From PGYR01 sp041675005 (lineage in GTDB: Bacteria; Bacteroidota; Ignavibacteria; Kapaibacteriales; UBA2268), in contig JBAYUQ010000008.1 of NCBI GenBank assembly GCA_041675005.1, positions 1 to 64,000 on the forward strand: 64,000 nt of DNA. The letters are read 5' to 3'. The notes below the pieces were generated by a model that had not been told where the DNA came from, searched no databases, and was given only the letters and a program-made list of their open reading frames with translations. This document shows, in pieces, positions 46,451 to 55,359 of the stretch. The position numbers and the translations under genes were made by a program. Position 1 is the first letter of the stretch, and every line of letters starts with the position of its first letter.

Positions 46451-47001
46451 AATTTGAATCCATTTTCTTTCCAATTCTTTAGTGAGCCAGCGTTCGTATC
46501 TCTCTCACTAATAATGGGGTTATCTGACAGCCACTCAATTACTAAATCCGGATCATCGTACTTAATATTTGACTCACCTTCAGCATTCCAATAATTTGTG
46601 ACTTTGTATTGCATCTCCACAACATCTGTAAGAGTAAGAAAACCATTTGCAAAGCCTGCAGGAACCCATAGAATGTGCTTATTCTCTTCGCTAAGCTCAA
46701 AGCTAACCCAATGTCCAAAAGTAGGTGAATCAATGCGTATATCCACTTCTACGACTTGTGCTTTGCCTTTTGTAACTCTAATCAGCTTGTCTTGGGGTGG
46801 CGAGTGTTGGAAATGCATCCCTCTCAATACATCTTTAGTTGACATAGAATGATTATCTTGTACAAATTCAGCACTTATACCGAATTTCTCTAATTCATCT
46901 TTTCTATAACTTTCGGTAAACCAGCCTCTGTTATCTCCAAATACTTTCGGAGCAAATAGCTTGATTCCATTTAGCTTTTCTTCAATTAGTTCAAGTGGCA
47001 T
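46447..47001 (-). CDS. rfbC: dTDP-4-dehydrorhamnose 3,5-epimerase family protein
   Basis: 184 residues, full family length. Motifs: KVFGDNRGWFTESY, QDNHSMSTKDVLRGMHFQ with the catalytic His, DKLIRVTKGKAQVVEVDIR and ILWVPAGFANGFLTLTD. It epimerises dTDP-4-keto-6-deoxyglucose at C3 and C5 for L-rhamnose synthesis. No rfbA, B or D is next to it; a GT9 glycosyltransferase gene lies 1.1 kb away. Its start overlaps the upstream membrane-protein stop by one base. Confidence 0.92.
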   Translation of the reverse strand: MPLELIEEKLNGIKLFAPKVFGDNRGWFTESYRKDELEKFGISAEFVQDNHSMSTKDVLRGMHFQHSPPQDKLIRVTKGKAQVVEVDIRIDSPTFGHWVSFELSEENKHILWVPAGFANGFLTLTDVVEMQYKVTNYWNAEGESNIKYDDPDLVIEWLSDNPIISERDTNAGSLKNWKENGFKF

Positions 47002-47978
47002 TAATCTTTCTTAGGCGTTGTTCTTACAAATGCTTTTAATAATTTTTCTACTTCGCGACTACTACCGATATCTGATATATCTGAATTATTACCAAAGTTT
47101 TGGGCATTAACTATGTGTTGATCATCACTTTCAGTACGCGAATACATCAGTGTAAAGGCATAAATCATCAGTAGAGTAAATTCCAATCCTAGTGCAAATA
47201 AAACTAATGATGGCTCATTCGAAGGTATAAATTTCAAGCCACGAAGTCCAATTATTATAATCAAACTTGCTGCCCCCATATACACTGCACCAATTATATT
47301 GTTAGAATATCTTTCTGTAAAATAGAATCGTAAGTAAACTTTCAAACCACTATTTATTTTAACTATCTTATGCAAATAGCTACCATTTATCCACTTAATA
47401 GCTCTGTTTAAGACTCTCAAATCTTCTAGACTCATTCTCCATTCTCGCTCATAATCATGCAGATCTCGTAAATCCGCATTCAATATTTGCTTTCTTAGTA
47501 CATTTCGTTCTTCTTCACTGTGGAATCCATATAGCTTCAGACAGATTTCGTCTAGTAGTCCAGCTGTCTCTCTTTCTATTTTCTGTCTGATATACCCTAG
47601 GTTCTGGGGTAACAAAGCAGAAATAATAAATGAGAAAAACAATCCGAATATTAAGCTAGGTATAGAAAGCGATAGGAATGGATTAAACCAATACCTTGCT
47701 TCTTGAGGTGTACCTCTGTATATATCAACAGCCCACGAAAAGTACATGTTTGTTGGTTTTTGGGTAGAACCAGTGTCTATTAGATAATGGACACTACTGC
47801 CGTCATAAGTTACTATCCCTAACAAGTACCCTTCGAACATATATTCTGCTGCGGGTAGCAATAAAAAAAAGAAAGCGATCGATATAGATACAACCAGCAT
47901 AATGAACACTGTTACTTGTAGTGTATTATGCTCATTTAGCTCGAAATAATTTTGTTCTTTATTGTTTTTGATATTCAT
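47001..47978 (-). CDS. Hypothetical four-helix membrane protein
   Basis: 325 residues, not recognised. Hydrophobic helices lie at about 22-47, 103-125, 228-247 and 258-278. A large soluble segment between helices 2 and 3 (about 126-227) is rich in charged residues and Leu (KIERETAGLLDEICLKLYGF). There is a further cytoplasmic tail. It is translated just before rfbC with a 1-base overlap, so it may serve the same envelope-sugar process, but nothing more can be said. Confidence 0.6.
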   Translation of the reverse strand: MNIKNNKEQNYFELNEHNTLQVTVFIMLVVSISIAFFFLLLPAAEYMFEGYLLGIVTYDGSSVHYLIDTGSTQKPTNMYFSWAVDIYRGTPQEARYWFNPFLSLSIPSLIFGLFFSFIISALLPQNLGYIRQKIERETAGLLDEICLKLYGFHSEEERNVLRKQILNADLRDLHDYEREWRMSLEDLRVLNRAIKWINGSYLHKIVKINSGLKVYLRFYFTERYSNNIIGAVYMGAASLIIIIGLRGLKFIPSNEPSLVLFALGLEFTLLMIYAFTLMYSRTESDDQHIVNAQNFGNNSDISDIGSSREVEKLLKAFVRTTPKKD

Positions 47979-48081
47979 ACCTTCAACTTAATATAATTTA
48001 ATATAACATCACACAAAATTCATTCCAAATTATTATTTGATAAATATTAATTAGCTTTGAAAGAATTATATATACGGATTT

Positions 48082-49023
48082 ATGAAAATACTTGTTATAA
48101 GATTAGGTCGAATAGGCGATATGATATTGTCAACTCCCCTATTATACCAGCTTAAGAATAGCTCTGAGAATGTCTCAATAGACGTGCTTGCTAGCATTGA
48201 TAACCACGATGTTTTGCAATTTGCCGGCTATGTGGACAATGTATATGTGTGGAATAAAAACCCTCTAAAGCTATTACTTTTGTTAATGAAACTTAGAAAA
48301 AGAAATTACGATATTATTCTCGAACCAAAAGATCATTATTCTACCGAGTCTTACTACATAGCAGGTTTGATAAAAGCGGAGAAAAGAATTGGTTTCGTAA
48401 ATGGTGAAACTTCTATATTTGATAATGATGTTACTAACTACAATCAAGATAAAACTCACTTCCAAGATAGAATACTTTCGACAATAAAGGCACTTGGAAT
48501 TGTGCCTGATTATAGCATGAAAGTTCCTCTTATGTATCCTAATTATAATGTGGATAAAGAAGAAACAAGAGAAGATTATTACATAGTAAATATTTCTGCA
48601 AGTAATGAATCTAAGAGTATTTCATTCGAACTAGCAAGAGAGATATTGAATTATTTGAAGAGTAAGAATTTAAAAGTATACTTACTATCAGCACCTAATC
48701 ATAATGACCTTGCACAAAAGTTAAGTACCGCAACTAATACAGAAAGAGCCGTTACTAAATCTATTATAGATACATTCCCACTTATCCATCTGGCGAAAGG
48801 ACTAATCACTGCTGATACTTCACTGGCGCATATAGCTGGAACTTATGATACTCCAGTAATGGTATTGAGTAAATCTATAGAAAAAGAGCTTTATAAATTT
48901 GCACCTAAGTCTAATATTAACCTAGTTATTAAATCAGAAAGTGAAGAAATGATTGAAATAAGCAAAACTAAGCTAATAGAGTCAATTGATAAGTTTTTAA
49001 ACCTAGTTAATAGAGAATATTGA
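48082..49023 (+). CDS. Glycosyltransferase family 9 (heptosyltransferase-like)
   Basis: 313 residues. GT9 pattern: MKILVIRLGRIGDMILSTPLL at the N-terminus (core RLGRIGDMILSTP), a central NISASNESKSISFE and the C-terminal donor site LAKGLITADTSLAHIAGTYDTPV. Such enzymes add heptoses or other sugars to lipopolysaccharide cores. The small unknown gene begins directly after its TGA (ATG at 49024). Confidence 0.9.
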   Translation: MKILVIRLGRIGDMILSTPLLYQLKNSSENVSIDVLASIDNHDVLQFAGYVDNVYVWNKNPLKLLLLLMKLRKRNYDIILEPKDHYSTESYYIAGLIKAEKRIGFVNGETSIFDNDVTNYNQDKTHFQDRILSTIKALGIVPDYSMKVPLMYPNYNVDKEETREDYYIVNISASNESKSISFELAREILNYLKSKNLKVYLLSAPNHNDLAQKLSTATNTERAVTKSIIDTFPLIHLAKGLITADTSLAHIAGTYDTPVMVLSKSIEKELYKFAPKSNINLVIKSESEEMIEISKTKLIESIDKFLNLVNREY

Positions 49024-49485
49024 ATGGTAAGGTTATTTGTTGATAAGCTTGGAACGGGTGATAAAGATTTATTTCTTAGAATAGAAGATGAACTTTTCAT
49101 TGCAGATAGCTATTATTTACCTGATTTCCTTGAAATTGAAAATGTAAATAACATAACTACTTCATTGGAATGTAGTCATTTAATTGACTTTTGGATTACT
49201 CTTCTTGATAAAATAGAATTGAATAAACCTTTATTCCTTCCTTTTGACTTTTCAGACCAATATGTTCGCGGAATATTAGTAACTCATTTAAAGAAAGGTG
49301 TTAAACTAAAAATAGTTTACAGTGAAAAAATTCAAGGTTATAGCGTTGTTAAGTCTTTATTTGAGGGAATTAACAATCTAAAAGCTTTTGATTTCAAAGA
49401 GGATAGTCAAAATGATTGTCTGGTAAACAAACTTTCCGTTCTAACTGATTCTTTAAAAATGTCGAAAGCTAATCTTTACATTTAA
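49024..49485 (+). CDS. Hypothetical small protein downstream of GT9
   Basis: 153 residues, not recognised. It is soluble and acidic, with alternating strand/helix-like segments (RGILVTHLKKGVKLKIVYSEK). ATG immediately follows the GT9 stop (TGAATG), so it is co-translated. Its TAA shares the palindrome TTAA (49482-49485) with the stop of convergent murG. It might assist the glycosyltransferase, but this is only positional. Confidence 0.6.
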   Translation: MVRLFVDKLGTGDKDLFLRIEDELFIADSYYLPDFLEIENVNNITTSLECSHLIDFWITLLDKIELNKPLFLPFDFSDQYVRGILVTHLKKGVKLKIVYSEKIQGYSVVKSLFEGINNLKAFDFKEDSQNDCLVNKLSVLTDSLKMSKANLYI

Positions 49486-50588
49486 CTTTGTTGAGGAATC
49501 AAAGTATTCAGTATGTCCTCTGCTATCTCCTTCACAGCATTTGGTCTAGCAAATTCTTTTATCCTTTCTGACATTTCTTTTAGTTCTTCTTCGTTTTCTA
49601 ATAATTGCTTAACTACATCAAGTAGAGAGTCCTGAATCTTATCATCTTTAATCAAAATAGCAGCATTATTCTCATCTAACATTCTAGCATTCTCATATTG
49701 TTCGTTATTAGATGCCGAAGGTAACGGCACTAGAATAGATGGCTTAGCTAACACGGCTACCTCGGCAACTGTAGTCGCTCCTGACCTAGCTACAACCAAA
49801 TCTGAAGCTGCATAAGCAGTCGCCATATCGTCTATAAATACAGTCGCTTTGAAGTTCGGAGGGATAACTGCTGGGATAACGTAGTTCTTCCCAGTTTGCC
49901 AGATAATATTCACCTTCATATCTGCAAATTCCTTTAAGTTTTTCTCAACAGCTAGGTTTATAGATTTAGCTCCTAAGCTACCACCAAATATAAATATAGT
50001 CTTATACTCAGAATTGAAGCCATACTTATTCAAAGATGTTTCCTTCGTTGGAGGATTTAGGATTTCTTCACGAACTGGATTACCCAAACAATTCAGTTTG
50101 AATACAGAAATGGGATCGAAGTACTCAGAACTTTTCTCATAAGAAGTGTAAACCTTTGTCGCGTTTTTAGATAACCATAGTATACTCTTACCGGGATTCA
50201 CATTAGATTCCATTAAAAACAGCTTCTTTTTCATTCTTCTTGCTGCTAATCCAGGAGGGTAACTAATATATGCACCAGTGCAAATAACAGCATCTATACT
50301 TTCCTTTTTTATTACTTTACGTGCTTTAGATATTGCATTTATAAATGTTATCGGATACATCAATCCTTTAAGGTTTTTACCCGGAAAAGCAGTAATTGGC
50401 ATAGCAAAATACGGGAATCCCATTTTGGGGACTTTTATTGATTCGATTCTGTCTTCTGTTCCGATGAAAAAACAGTTGACTTTATCACTGTAATGATCTC
50501 TTATATAGTTAGCTACAGCAGTAGCAGGGAATAAATGCCCCCCTGTTCCACCTGCGGCAAATAGTAGATTTATTTTCTTATCAGACAT
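49482..50588 (-). CDS. murG: UDP-N-acetylglucosamine-N-acetylmuramyl-(pentapeptide) pyrophosphoryl-undecaprenol GlcNAc transferase
   Basis: 368 residues. The N-terminal FAAGGTGGHLFPATAVANY carries both G-loop motifs of MurG. The later GGSLGAKSIN and ARSGATTVAEVAVL with PLPSASNNEQYENA form the UDP-GlcNAc site. MurG converts lipid I to lipid II at the inner face of the membrane. It stands alone rather than in a dcw cluster. The upstream region contains a long AT-rich inverted repeat (50606-50660). Confidence 0.96.
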   Translation of the reverse strand: MSDKKINLLFAAGGTGGHLFPATAVANYIRDHYSDKVNCFFIGTEDRIESIKVPKMGFPYFAMPITAFPGKNLKGLMYPITFINAISKARKVIKKESIDAVICTGAYISYPPGLAARRMKKKLFLMESNVNPGKSILWLSKNATKVYTSYEKSSEYFDPISVFKLNCLGNPVREEILNPPTKETSLNKYGFNSEYKTIFIFGGSLGAKSINLAVEKNLKEFADMKVNIIWQTGKNYVIPAVIPPNFKATVFIDDMATAYAASDLVVARSGATTVAEVAVLAKPSILVPLPSASNNEQYENARMLDENNAAILIKDDKIQDSLLDVVKQLLENEEELKEMSERIKEFARPNAVKEIAEDILNTLIPQQS

Positions 50589-50605
50589 TTATTTTCATTT
50601 TTTTG

Positions 50606-50660
50606 TATAAATTTAATTGAAATTTACTCACATATTTTCATAATTCAAATTAAATTTATA
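50606..50660. repeat. Long AT-rich inverted repeat between murG and the SPOR gene
   Basis: TATAAATTTAATTGAA (50606-50621) and TTCAAATTAAATTTATA (50644-50660) are inverse copies matching at 16 of 17 positions (one T missing in the left arm), with a 22-base spacer. It lies in the divergent promoter region, 18 nt from the murG start and 54 nt before the SPOR gene. Confidence 0.6.
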
Positions 50661-50713
50661 TTTTAGTATCCAGTAGCATAAATTAAATCTAATACTATAA
50701 TCTCTCGGGGGAA

Positions 50714-51829
50714 ATGATGAGAAAACTAGTCCTATTATTGTGCCTAATTACGTATGTATCTGCACAGGCAAACGGTCCTGATATCAATACATATTTAGAA
50801 ATGGTAGCAAACGGTAAAATCACAGAAGTAAAATCGCAATTGCCAGACCTAATGGTCGAATATCCAGATGATGCTGGTGTAAAGCTGCTATTAGCAGTGG
50901 TGATAGACGATGCAAACAAATCATTAGACATTTACAAGAAGTTAGTTGCTAACTATCCTGAAAGTGATTGGGCTGATGATGCTTATTGGAGAATTGTTCA
51001 GTATTACGCTCTAAAAGGCGAGACTAACAAAGCACAATATGAGTTGAACTATTTTAGAACTAAATACCCACAATCGCCTTATATTGTACCAGCGGCAGAA
51101 GTTGTTCGTATGGCAGAAGGTATATTTAGAAAAGAAAATAGCATACTAAAGGCAACTAATGAAAAGCCAATCGGACGTGAGAACACTCCAGTTATAAAAA
51201 ATGAGCCGATTTACAAGCCACAACCTATGCAAGACCTTACTACTGAGCAAGAGCCAGAAAAAATCGGTATGGTAATTGAAAAAGAAGTACCGGCTAAACC
51301 AGTTGTCGAGCCAGTCCAAGAAGAAGAGCCGCAAATTCAAATCAAGAAAGTGATTGCAACTAACCAAGATAACTTGGCTATTAATACTGGTAATCACAAG
51401 GTAGTGAGACAAAGAGTAAAAGTTGATATTCAAGATATTAACCCTACTCCTGCTGTAGCACCTACTGAAATACTTGAAGAACACAAAAAGAAGATTTCTG
51501 AATCAGAAACAGAAATAGCTGAAGTTAGAATAGAACCAGTTGTAGAGAAATTAGCTGTACAACCACAAACGATTGAAGTCGAAGAAGTTGGTAATACAGG
51601 TTACTACGGGCTGCAAGTTGGTCTTTTTGATGATATGAAAAATGCTAATTCTGAAATGAAGAAATTCTTACGTAAGAGAATGAGAACAGAAGTTAAAGAA
51701 AAATCAATCAATAACGCTCAGAAATTCGCTGTTGTTATTGGTAATTATTCTAGTTTAGAATCTGCAAATGCAGCAAAAATTATTGTTCAACAACAATGTG
51801 ATTGCAATCCAGTCGTTTTTGAGAAGTAA
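50714..51829 (+). CDS. Exported SPOR-domain protein
   Basis: 371 residues. Signal peptide (KLVLLLCLITYVSA). The N-terminal 40-130 region is TPR/YbgF-like (YPESDWADDAYWRIVQYYALKG, KYPQSPYIVPA). A Pro/Glu-rich linker of about 160 residues (QEPEKIG, EPVQEEEPQIQIKK) follows, then a C-terminal SPOR domain about 300-371 (YYGLQVGLFDDMKNANSEMK ... FAVVIGNYSSLESANAAK). SPOR domains bind denuded peptidoglycan at the septum. ATG 50714 follows a strong GGGGGA site. It precedes the glutathione peroxidase gene. Confidence 0.85.
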   Translation: MMRKLVLLLCLITYVSAQANGPDINTYLEMVANGKITEVKSQLPDLMVEYPDDAGVKLLLAVVIDDANKSLDIYKKLVANYPESDWADDAYWRIVQYYALKGETNKAQYELNYFRTKYPQSPYIVPAAEVVRMAEGIFRKENSILKATNEKPIGRENTPVIKNEPIYKPQPMQDLTTEQEPEKIGMVIEKEVPAKPVVEPVQEEEPQIQIKKVIATNQDNLAINTGNHKVVRQRVKVDIQDINPTPAVAPTEILEEHKKKISESETEIAEVRIEPVVEKLAVQPQTIEVEEVGNTGYYGLQVGLFDDMKNANSEMKKFLRKRMRTEVKEKSINNAQKFAVVIGNYSSLESANAAKIIVQQQCDCNPVVFEK

Positions 51830-51851
51830 CAAACTAACTAAAGAAGAATAA

Positions 51852-52421
51852 ATGAAAAACTTTAAGTTATTGTCAGCTTTTTTATTGCTGGCGTTCTTTT
51901 CGATGAATTGTACTTCTGAAGGAAACGAGATGGCTGAGAAAATAACAGTGTATAATTTCGCGGCTAAGAGTATAGATGGTGAAGACGTTAATCTATCCGA
52001 TTACGAAGGTAAAGTATTGCTAATAGTTAATACTGCTAGCGAATGCGGGTTCACTCCTCAATACGAAGGATTACAAGAAATATATGCTAAATACAAAGAT
52101 AAAGGATTTGAAGTATTGGCTTTTCCTTGCAATCAGTTCGGCGGTCAAGAACCCGGTGAAAGTAAAGATATAAAAGAGTTTTGCTCAACAAAATTCTCTA
52201 CTACCTTTCCCCTATTTGATAAGATTGATGTGAATGGTGAAAATGCTCATCCTCTTTATAAATTCTTAAAGTCAGAGCAAACTGGATTAGTTACTGACGA
52301 TATCAAATGGAACTTCACTAAGTTTTTGATAGGAAAAGACGGTGTGCCTATTAATAGATATGCACCTCAGACAACTCCTGCAAAAATAGCTCCAGACATT
52401 GAAAAAGAATTGAACTCTTAA
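51852..52421 (+). CDS. Glutathione peroxidase-family lipoprotein
   Basis: 189 residues. A lipoprotein signal (LSAFLLLAFFSMNC) shows an exported form. The family motifs are all present: catalytic Cys in NTASECGFTPQYEGL, the Gln in FPCNQFGGQEPG, and Trp/Asn in DIKWNFTKFLI. It uses Cys rather than selenocysteine. Likely activity: thioredoxin-dependent reduction of hydroperoxides in the periplasm. Single gene with its own terminator. Confidence 0.92.
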   Translation: MKNFKLLSAFLLLAFFSMNCTSEGNEMAEKITVYNFAAKSIDGEDVNLSDYEGKVLLIVNTASECGFTPQYEGLQEIYAKYKDKGFEVLAFPCNQFGGQEPGESKDIKEFCSTKFSTTFPLFDKIDVNGENAHPLYKFLKSEQTGLVTDDIKWNFTKFLIGKDGVPINRYAPQTTPAKIAPDIEKELNS

Positions 52422-52446
52422 GTTTACGTTTAGAATATAGAATATT

Positions 52447-52481
52447 AAAAAAGCAACTCAGGAAATTGAGTTGCTTTTTTT
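52447..52481 (+). terminator. Rho-independent terminator of the glutathione peroxidase gene
   Basis: AAAAAAGCAACTCA (52447-52460), loop GGAAAT, TGAGTTGCTTTTTT (52467-52480): a perfect 14-pair stem ending in a T-run. Confidence 0.9.
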
Positions 52482-52515
52482 GTTAAGTTGCATCTAGAAA
52501 TAATATGAGAATGAA

Positions 52516-53754
52516 ATGAACACATACGCGATTATAATAACAGCAATCATTTTAATAGAATTTATAGTAGATAATACTGCAAAATATCTAAACCTAAAAG
52601 CACTAGACGCCGAATTACCTAGCGAATTTGCCGATGTTTACGATGCTGATACATATCGTAAATCACAAGAATATACCAAGACTAGGACTAAATTTGGGTT
52701 TATTAGCTCTGGGGTTGGATTAGTTTCATTACTATTATTCTGGTATTTGGGAGGATTTGAATACGTGAATACTCTTGCTGAAAATTGGAGCAATAGCTTT
52801 ATACTTCGTGGTCTATATTTCTTTGGAGTGCTAATAGTGTTGCAACAGTTTGTATCTTTACCTTTCAGTATATATTCAACATTCGTGATTGAAGAGCGAT
52901 TTGGATTTAACAAGACCACAGTTAAGACTTTCATAATAGATATGTTAAAAGGATTGTTACTTATGAGTTTAATAGGTGGCGCCGTACTCGCACTAATTTT
53001 ATATATTTTTAATGAATTAGGTGAGCTCAGTTGGCTCTATGCTTGGGGAGCTGTAATAGTTTTTACTTTGATAATGCAGTATATAGCTCCTAAATGGATA
53101 ATGCCACTTTTCAATAAATTCAAGCCATTGGAAGATGGTGAGTTGAAACAACGGATAATAGAGTTTGCCGAGAAAGTAGATTTCCAATTGCAAGATATTT
53201 TCATAATGGATGGATCAAAGCGTTCATCCAAATCAAATGCGTTCTTCACTGGATTTGGTAAAAACAAGAGAATCGCTCTTTTTGATACATTAGTTGAAAA
53301 ACATACGACTGGCGAGTTAGTTTCCGTACTAGCACACGAGATAGGTCATTACAAGCGTAAACACATTGTACAAGGCATGTTCATTAGTATAATACATACA
53401 GGTGTATTATTCTTCTTGCTGTCCTTGTTCCTATACCAAGACGGCTTATATGAAGCTTTTTATATGGATAGTACGCCTATATATGCTGGGTTTCTTTTCT
53501 TTTCATTATTGTACAGTCCACTAGATACTCTACTATCAATTGGAATGAATATGCTTTCGAGAAAAAATGAATACGAAGCAGATGAGTTTGCAGTAGTTGG
53601 TAGAGGAAATAGAGAAGACATGATATCTGCCCTCAAAAAACTATCGAAAGATAATCTCTCGAATCTGACACCACACAAATGGTATGTGTTTATGAATTAC
53701 TCCCACCCACCAGTAATAGAGAGAATAAGAGCGATTAAAACTACTAAAATATAA
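52516..53754 (+). CDS. M48 (Ste24/CAAX protease-type) membrane metalloprotease
   Basis: 412 residues with about seven membrane helices. The zinc site HEIGH lies in SVLAHEIGHYKRKH with the third ligand in NEYEADEFAV, and the N-terminus (SQEYTKTRTKFGFISSG) is Ste24-like. In bacteria the function is envelope protein quality control; no CAAX processing is implied. It directly abuts the convergent clpS gene (53754/53755) without any spacer. Confidence 0.92.
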   Translation: MNTYAIIITAIILIEFIVDNTAKYLNLKALDAELPSEFADVYDADTYRKSQEYTKTRTKFGFISSGVGLVSLLLFWYLGGFEYVNTLAENWSNSFILRGLYFFGVLIVLQQFVSLPFSIYSTFVIEERFGFNKTTVKTFIIDMLKGLLLMSLIGGAVLALILYIFNELGELSWLYAWGAVIVFTLIMQYIAPKWIMPLFNKFKPLEDGELKQRIIEFAEKVDFQLQDIFIMDGSKRSSKSNAFFTGFGKNKRIALFDTLVEKHTTGELVSVLAHEIGHYKRKHIVQGMFISIIHTGVLFFLLSLFLYQDGLYEAFYMDSTPIYAGFLFFSLLYSPLDTLLSIGMNMLSRKNEYEADEFAVVGRGNREDMISALKKLSKDNLSNLTPHKWYVFMNYSHPPVIERIRAIKTTKI

Positions 53755-54072
53755 TTACATTTCTATTTCGGTATGGAGAGCTATTTCTTCTAATACAGCA
53801 CTAACTCTAAGACACCCTGGCATATCACCAGCATAAGCTACAGCTTTGCCTGAGTTGTGGACTTGCCACGTTATCTGCTGTGCCCTATCGTAATCGCAGT
53901 TAGTCGCTTTGATTACTTGATTTATAACCTCGTCGAATGTATGCCATTCATCATCATACAAGATAACCTTAGTAGGATCAGCCACTTCTACTTCTACTAG
54001 TTCCTCTATTTCTGGAGATTCTTGCTGACCAGTCATATATATGTTGATTCTATTGATATTCATTTCTGACAT
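53755..54072 (-). CDS. clpS: ClpS-like ATP-dependent Clp protease adaptor
   Basis: 105 residues. The core DPTKVILYDDEWHTFDEVINQVIKATNCDYDRAQQITWQVHNSGKAVAYAG has the ClpS fold signature, with key points ILYDDEWHTFDEV, the helix-forming AQQITWQVHNSGKA, and an N-terminal flexible arm. ClpS delivers N-degron substrates to ClpA/ClpC. The usual ND(D/E)xT pocket is here YDDEWHT, which keeps the Asp but is unusual. The start could be ATG 54072 or 54063. The matching ClpC is at 25111-27693. Confidence 0.8.
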   Translation of the reverse strand: MSEMNINRINIYMTGQQESPEIEELVEVEVADPTKVILYDDEWHTFDEVINQVIKATNCDYDRAQQITWQVHNSGKAVAYAGDMPGCLRVSAVLEEIALHTEIEM

Positions 54073-54184
54073 TTATTATTAGGATTGCAAAAATACGAAA
54101 ATTTATGTTGATAAGTGAACAATAATAGTTTTAATAGATTTACATTTTTTGACGATATTTGCTTAGATATATTTAATTATTCAT

Positions 54185-54224
54185 AAAAAAAAGCCATCTG
54201 AAAATTTTTCAAATGGCTTTTTTT
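54185..54224 (-). terminator. Rho-independent terminator of the cytochrome c peroxidase gene
   Basis: AAAAAAAAGCCAT (54185-54197) pairs with ATGGCTTTTTTT (54213-54224), extended inward by TGAAAA/TTTTCA with a C-A mismatch. It lies between the minus-strand stop at 54244 and clpS. Confidence 0.85.
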
Positions 54225-54243
54225 CATTTATAATTGTGTCAAT

Positions 54244-55278
54244 TTAGTTTAACGCCGATTTGGGCACTTCACCAGTTAGGGTTTTGAGGAAAGCAACTAT
54301 ATCATTCACATCGCCCTCACTTAGCTTTTTATTAAGCTGTACATCTGCCATAATAGCAACAGATTCTTCTAGTTTCTCTACACTTCCGTCGTGGAAATAA
54401 GGCCATGTTTTCTCGATGTTTCTAAGCCCCGGTACTTTGAAAAAGTATTTATCAGACTCGATAGCTGTAACTTCAAATCTACCTTCATCCTTTTTCTTGC
54501 TACCTGTCGCTTCCCAATATGGTTTATGTACTCCAAATTTTTGGAACATACTACCACCCAATTGGGCACCCGCGTGACAAGTTATGCATCCATTATCCAT
54601 GAATTTCTTCAAACCCTCTTTCTCTTGATCATTAAGTGCTTCAACTTTACCACCCAAATAATCATCAAACCTAGAAGGGGTAATCAAAGTTCTCTCGAAA
54701 GCACCAATTGCCTTAGCAATATCAGTTATTGTTATCTTCTTAGCATCTGGGAATACAGTCTTGAATTCCGATTTATACTCTGCTATTCCGTTCAATCTTT
54801 TCTCAAGGAAATCAGCACTGGGCATAGCCATCTCTACTGGGTTAACTATCGGTCCTGCTGCTTGCTCTTCTACATCTTTCGCACGACCATCCCAAAACTG
54901 AACGAAGTGGAAAGCTGCATTTAGTACAGTCGGTGAGTTTCTACCACCAAATTCGCCTTTGTCCCCAGGTGAAAATGGCAGATTATCTACACCATATGTT
55001 TTTAAATTATGACATGAGTTACAACTATTTTTTCCCTCTTTAGACAAACGAGTATCATAGTATAATTTTTTTCCTAGTGCAACTTTCTCTGGTGTGACCG
55101 GATTATCGGGGTTATCTATACTAGTAGGTAATACAGCAAACATCGTTTGAGCCTTAGTTAGTAACTCATCTTTGACTTGCGGGTCATCCATTGGTTCTTT
55201 ATCTTTCTCTCCCCCACATGAGAAAAGAGCAAACAATGCAAAAGCTCCGAATGCTAATGTGACAATTCTTTTTTTCAT
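54244..55278 (-). CDS. Di-heme cytochrome c peroxidase (MauG/CcpA family)
   Basis: 344 residues. Lipoprotein signal (LAFGAFALFALFSC). Two c-type heme motifs, CNSCH (DTRLSKEGKNSCNSCHNLKT) and CITCH (FMDNGCITCHAGAQ), flank the linker FERTLITPSRFDDYL. It also has FSPGDKGEFGGRNSPT and the conserved FKVPGLRNIEKTWPYFHDGS. The enzyme reduces periplasmic H2O2 with cytochrome electrons. Start ATG 55278 follows AAGGA. The RBS can pair with a TTATTCCT further upstream. Confidence 0.95.
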   Translation of the reverse strand: MKKRIVTLAFGAFALFALFSCGGEKDKEPMDDPQVKDELLTKAQTMFAVLPTSIDNPDNPVTPEKVALGKKLYYDTRLSKEGKNSCNSCHNLKTYGVDNLPFSPGDKGEFGGRNSPTVLNAAFHFVQFWDGRAKDVEEQAAGPIVNPVEMAMPSADFLEKRLNGIAEYKSEFKTVFPDAKKITITDIAKAIGAFERTLITPSRFDDYLGGKVEALNDQEKEGLKKFMDNGCITCHAGAQLGGSMFQKFGVHKPYWEATGSKKKDEGRFEVTAIESDKYFFKVPGLRNIEKTWPYFHDGSVEKLEESVAIMADVQLNKKLSEGDVNDIVAFLKTLTGEVPKSALN

Positions 55279-55359
55279 AATTATTCCTTATTTGTAAAAA
55301 ACTATAGACGATTAATATAGTAAATATTGAGGAATAAAACATGCTTTATTATTAGATTA

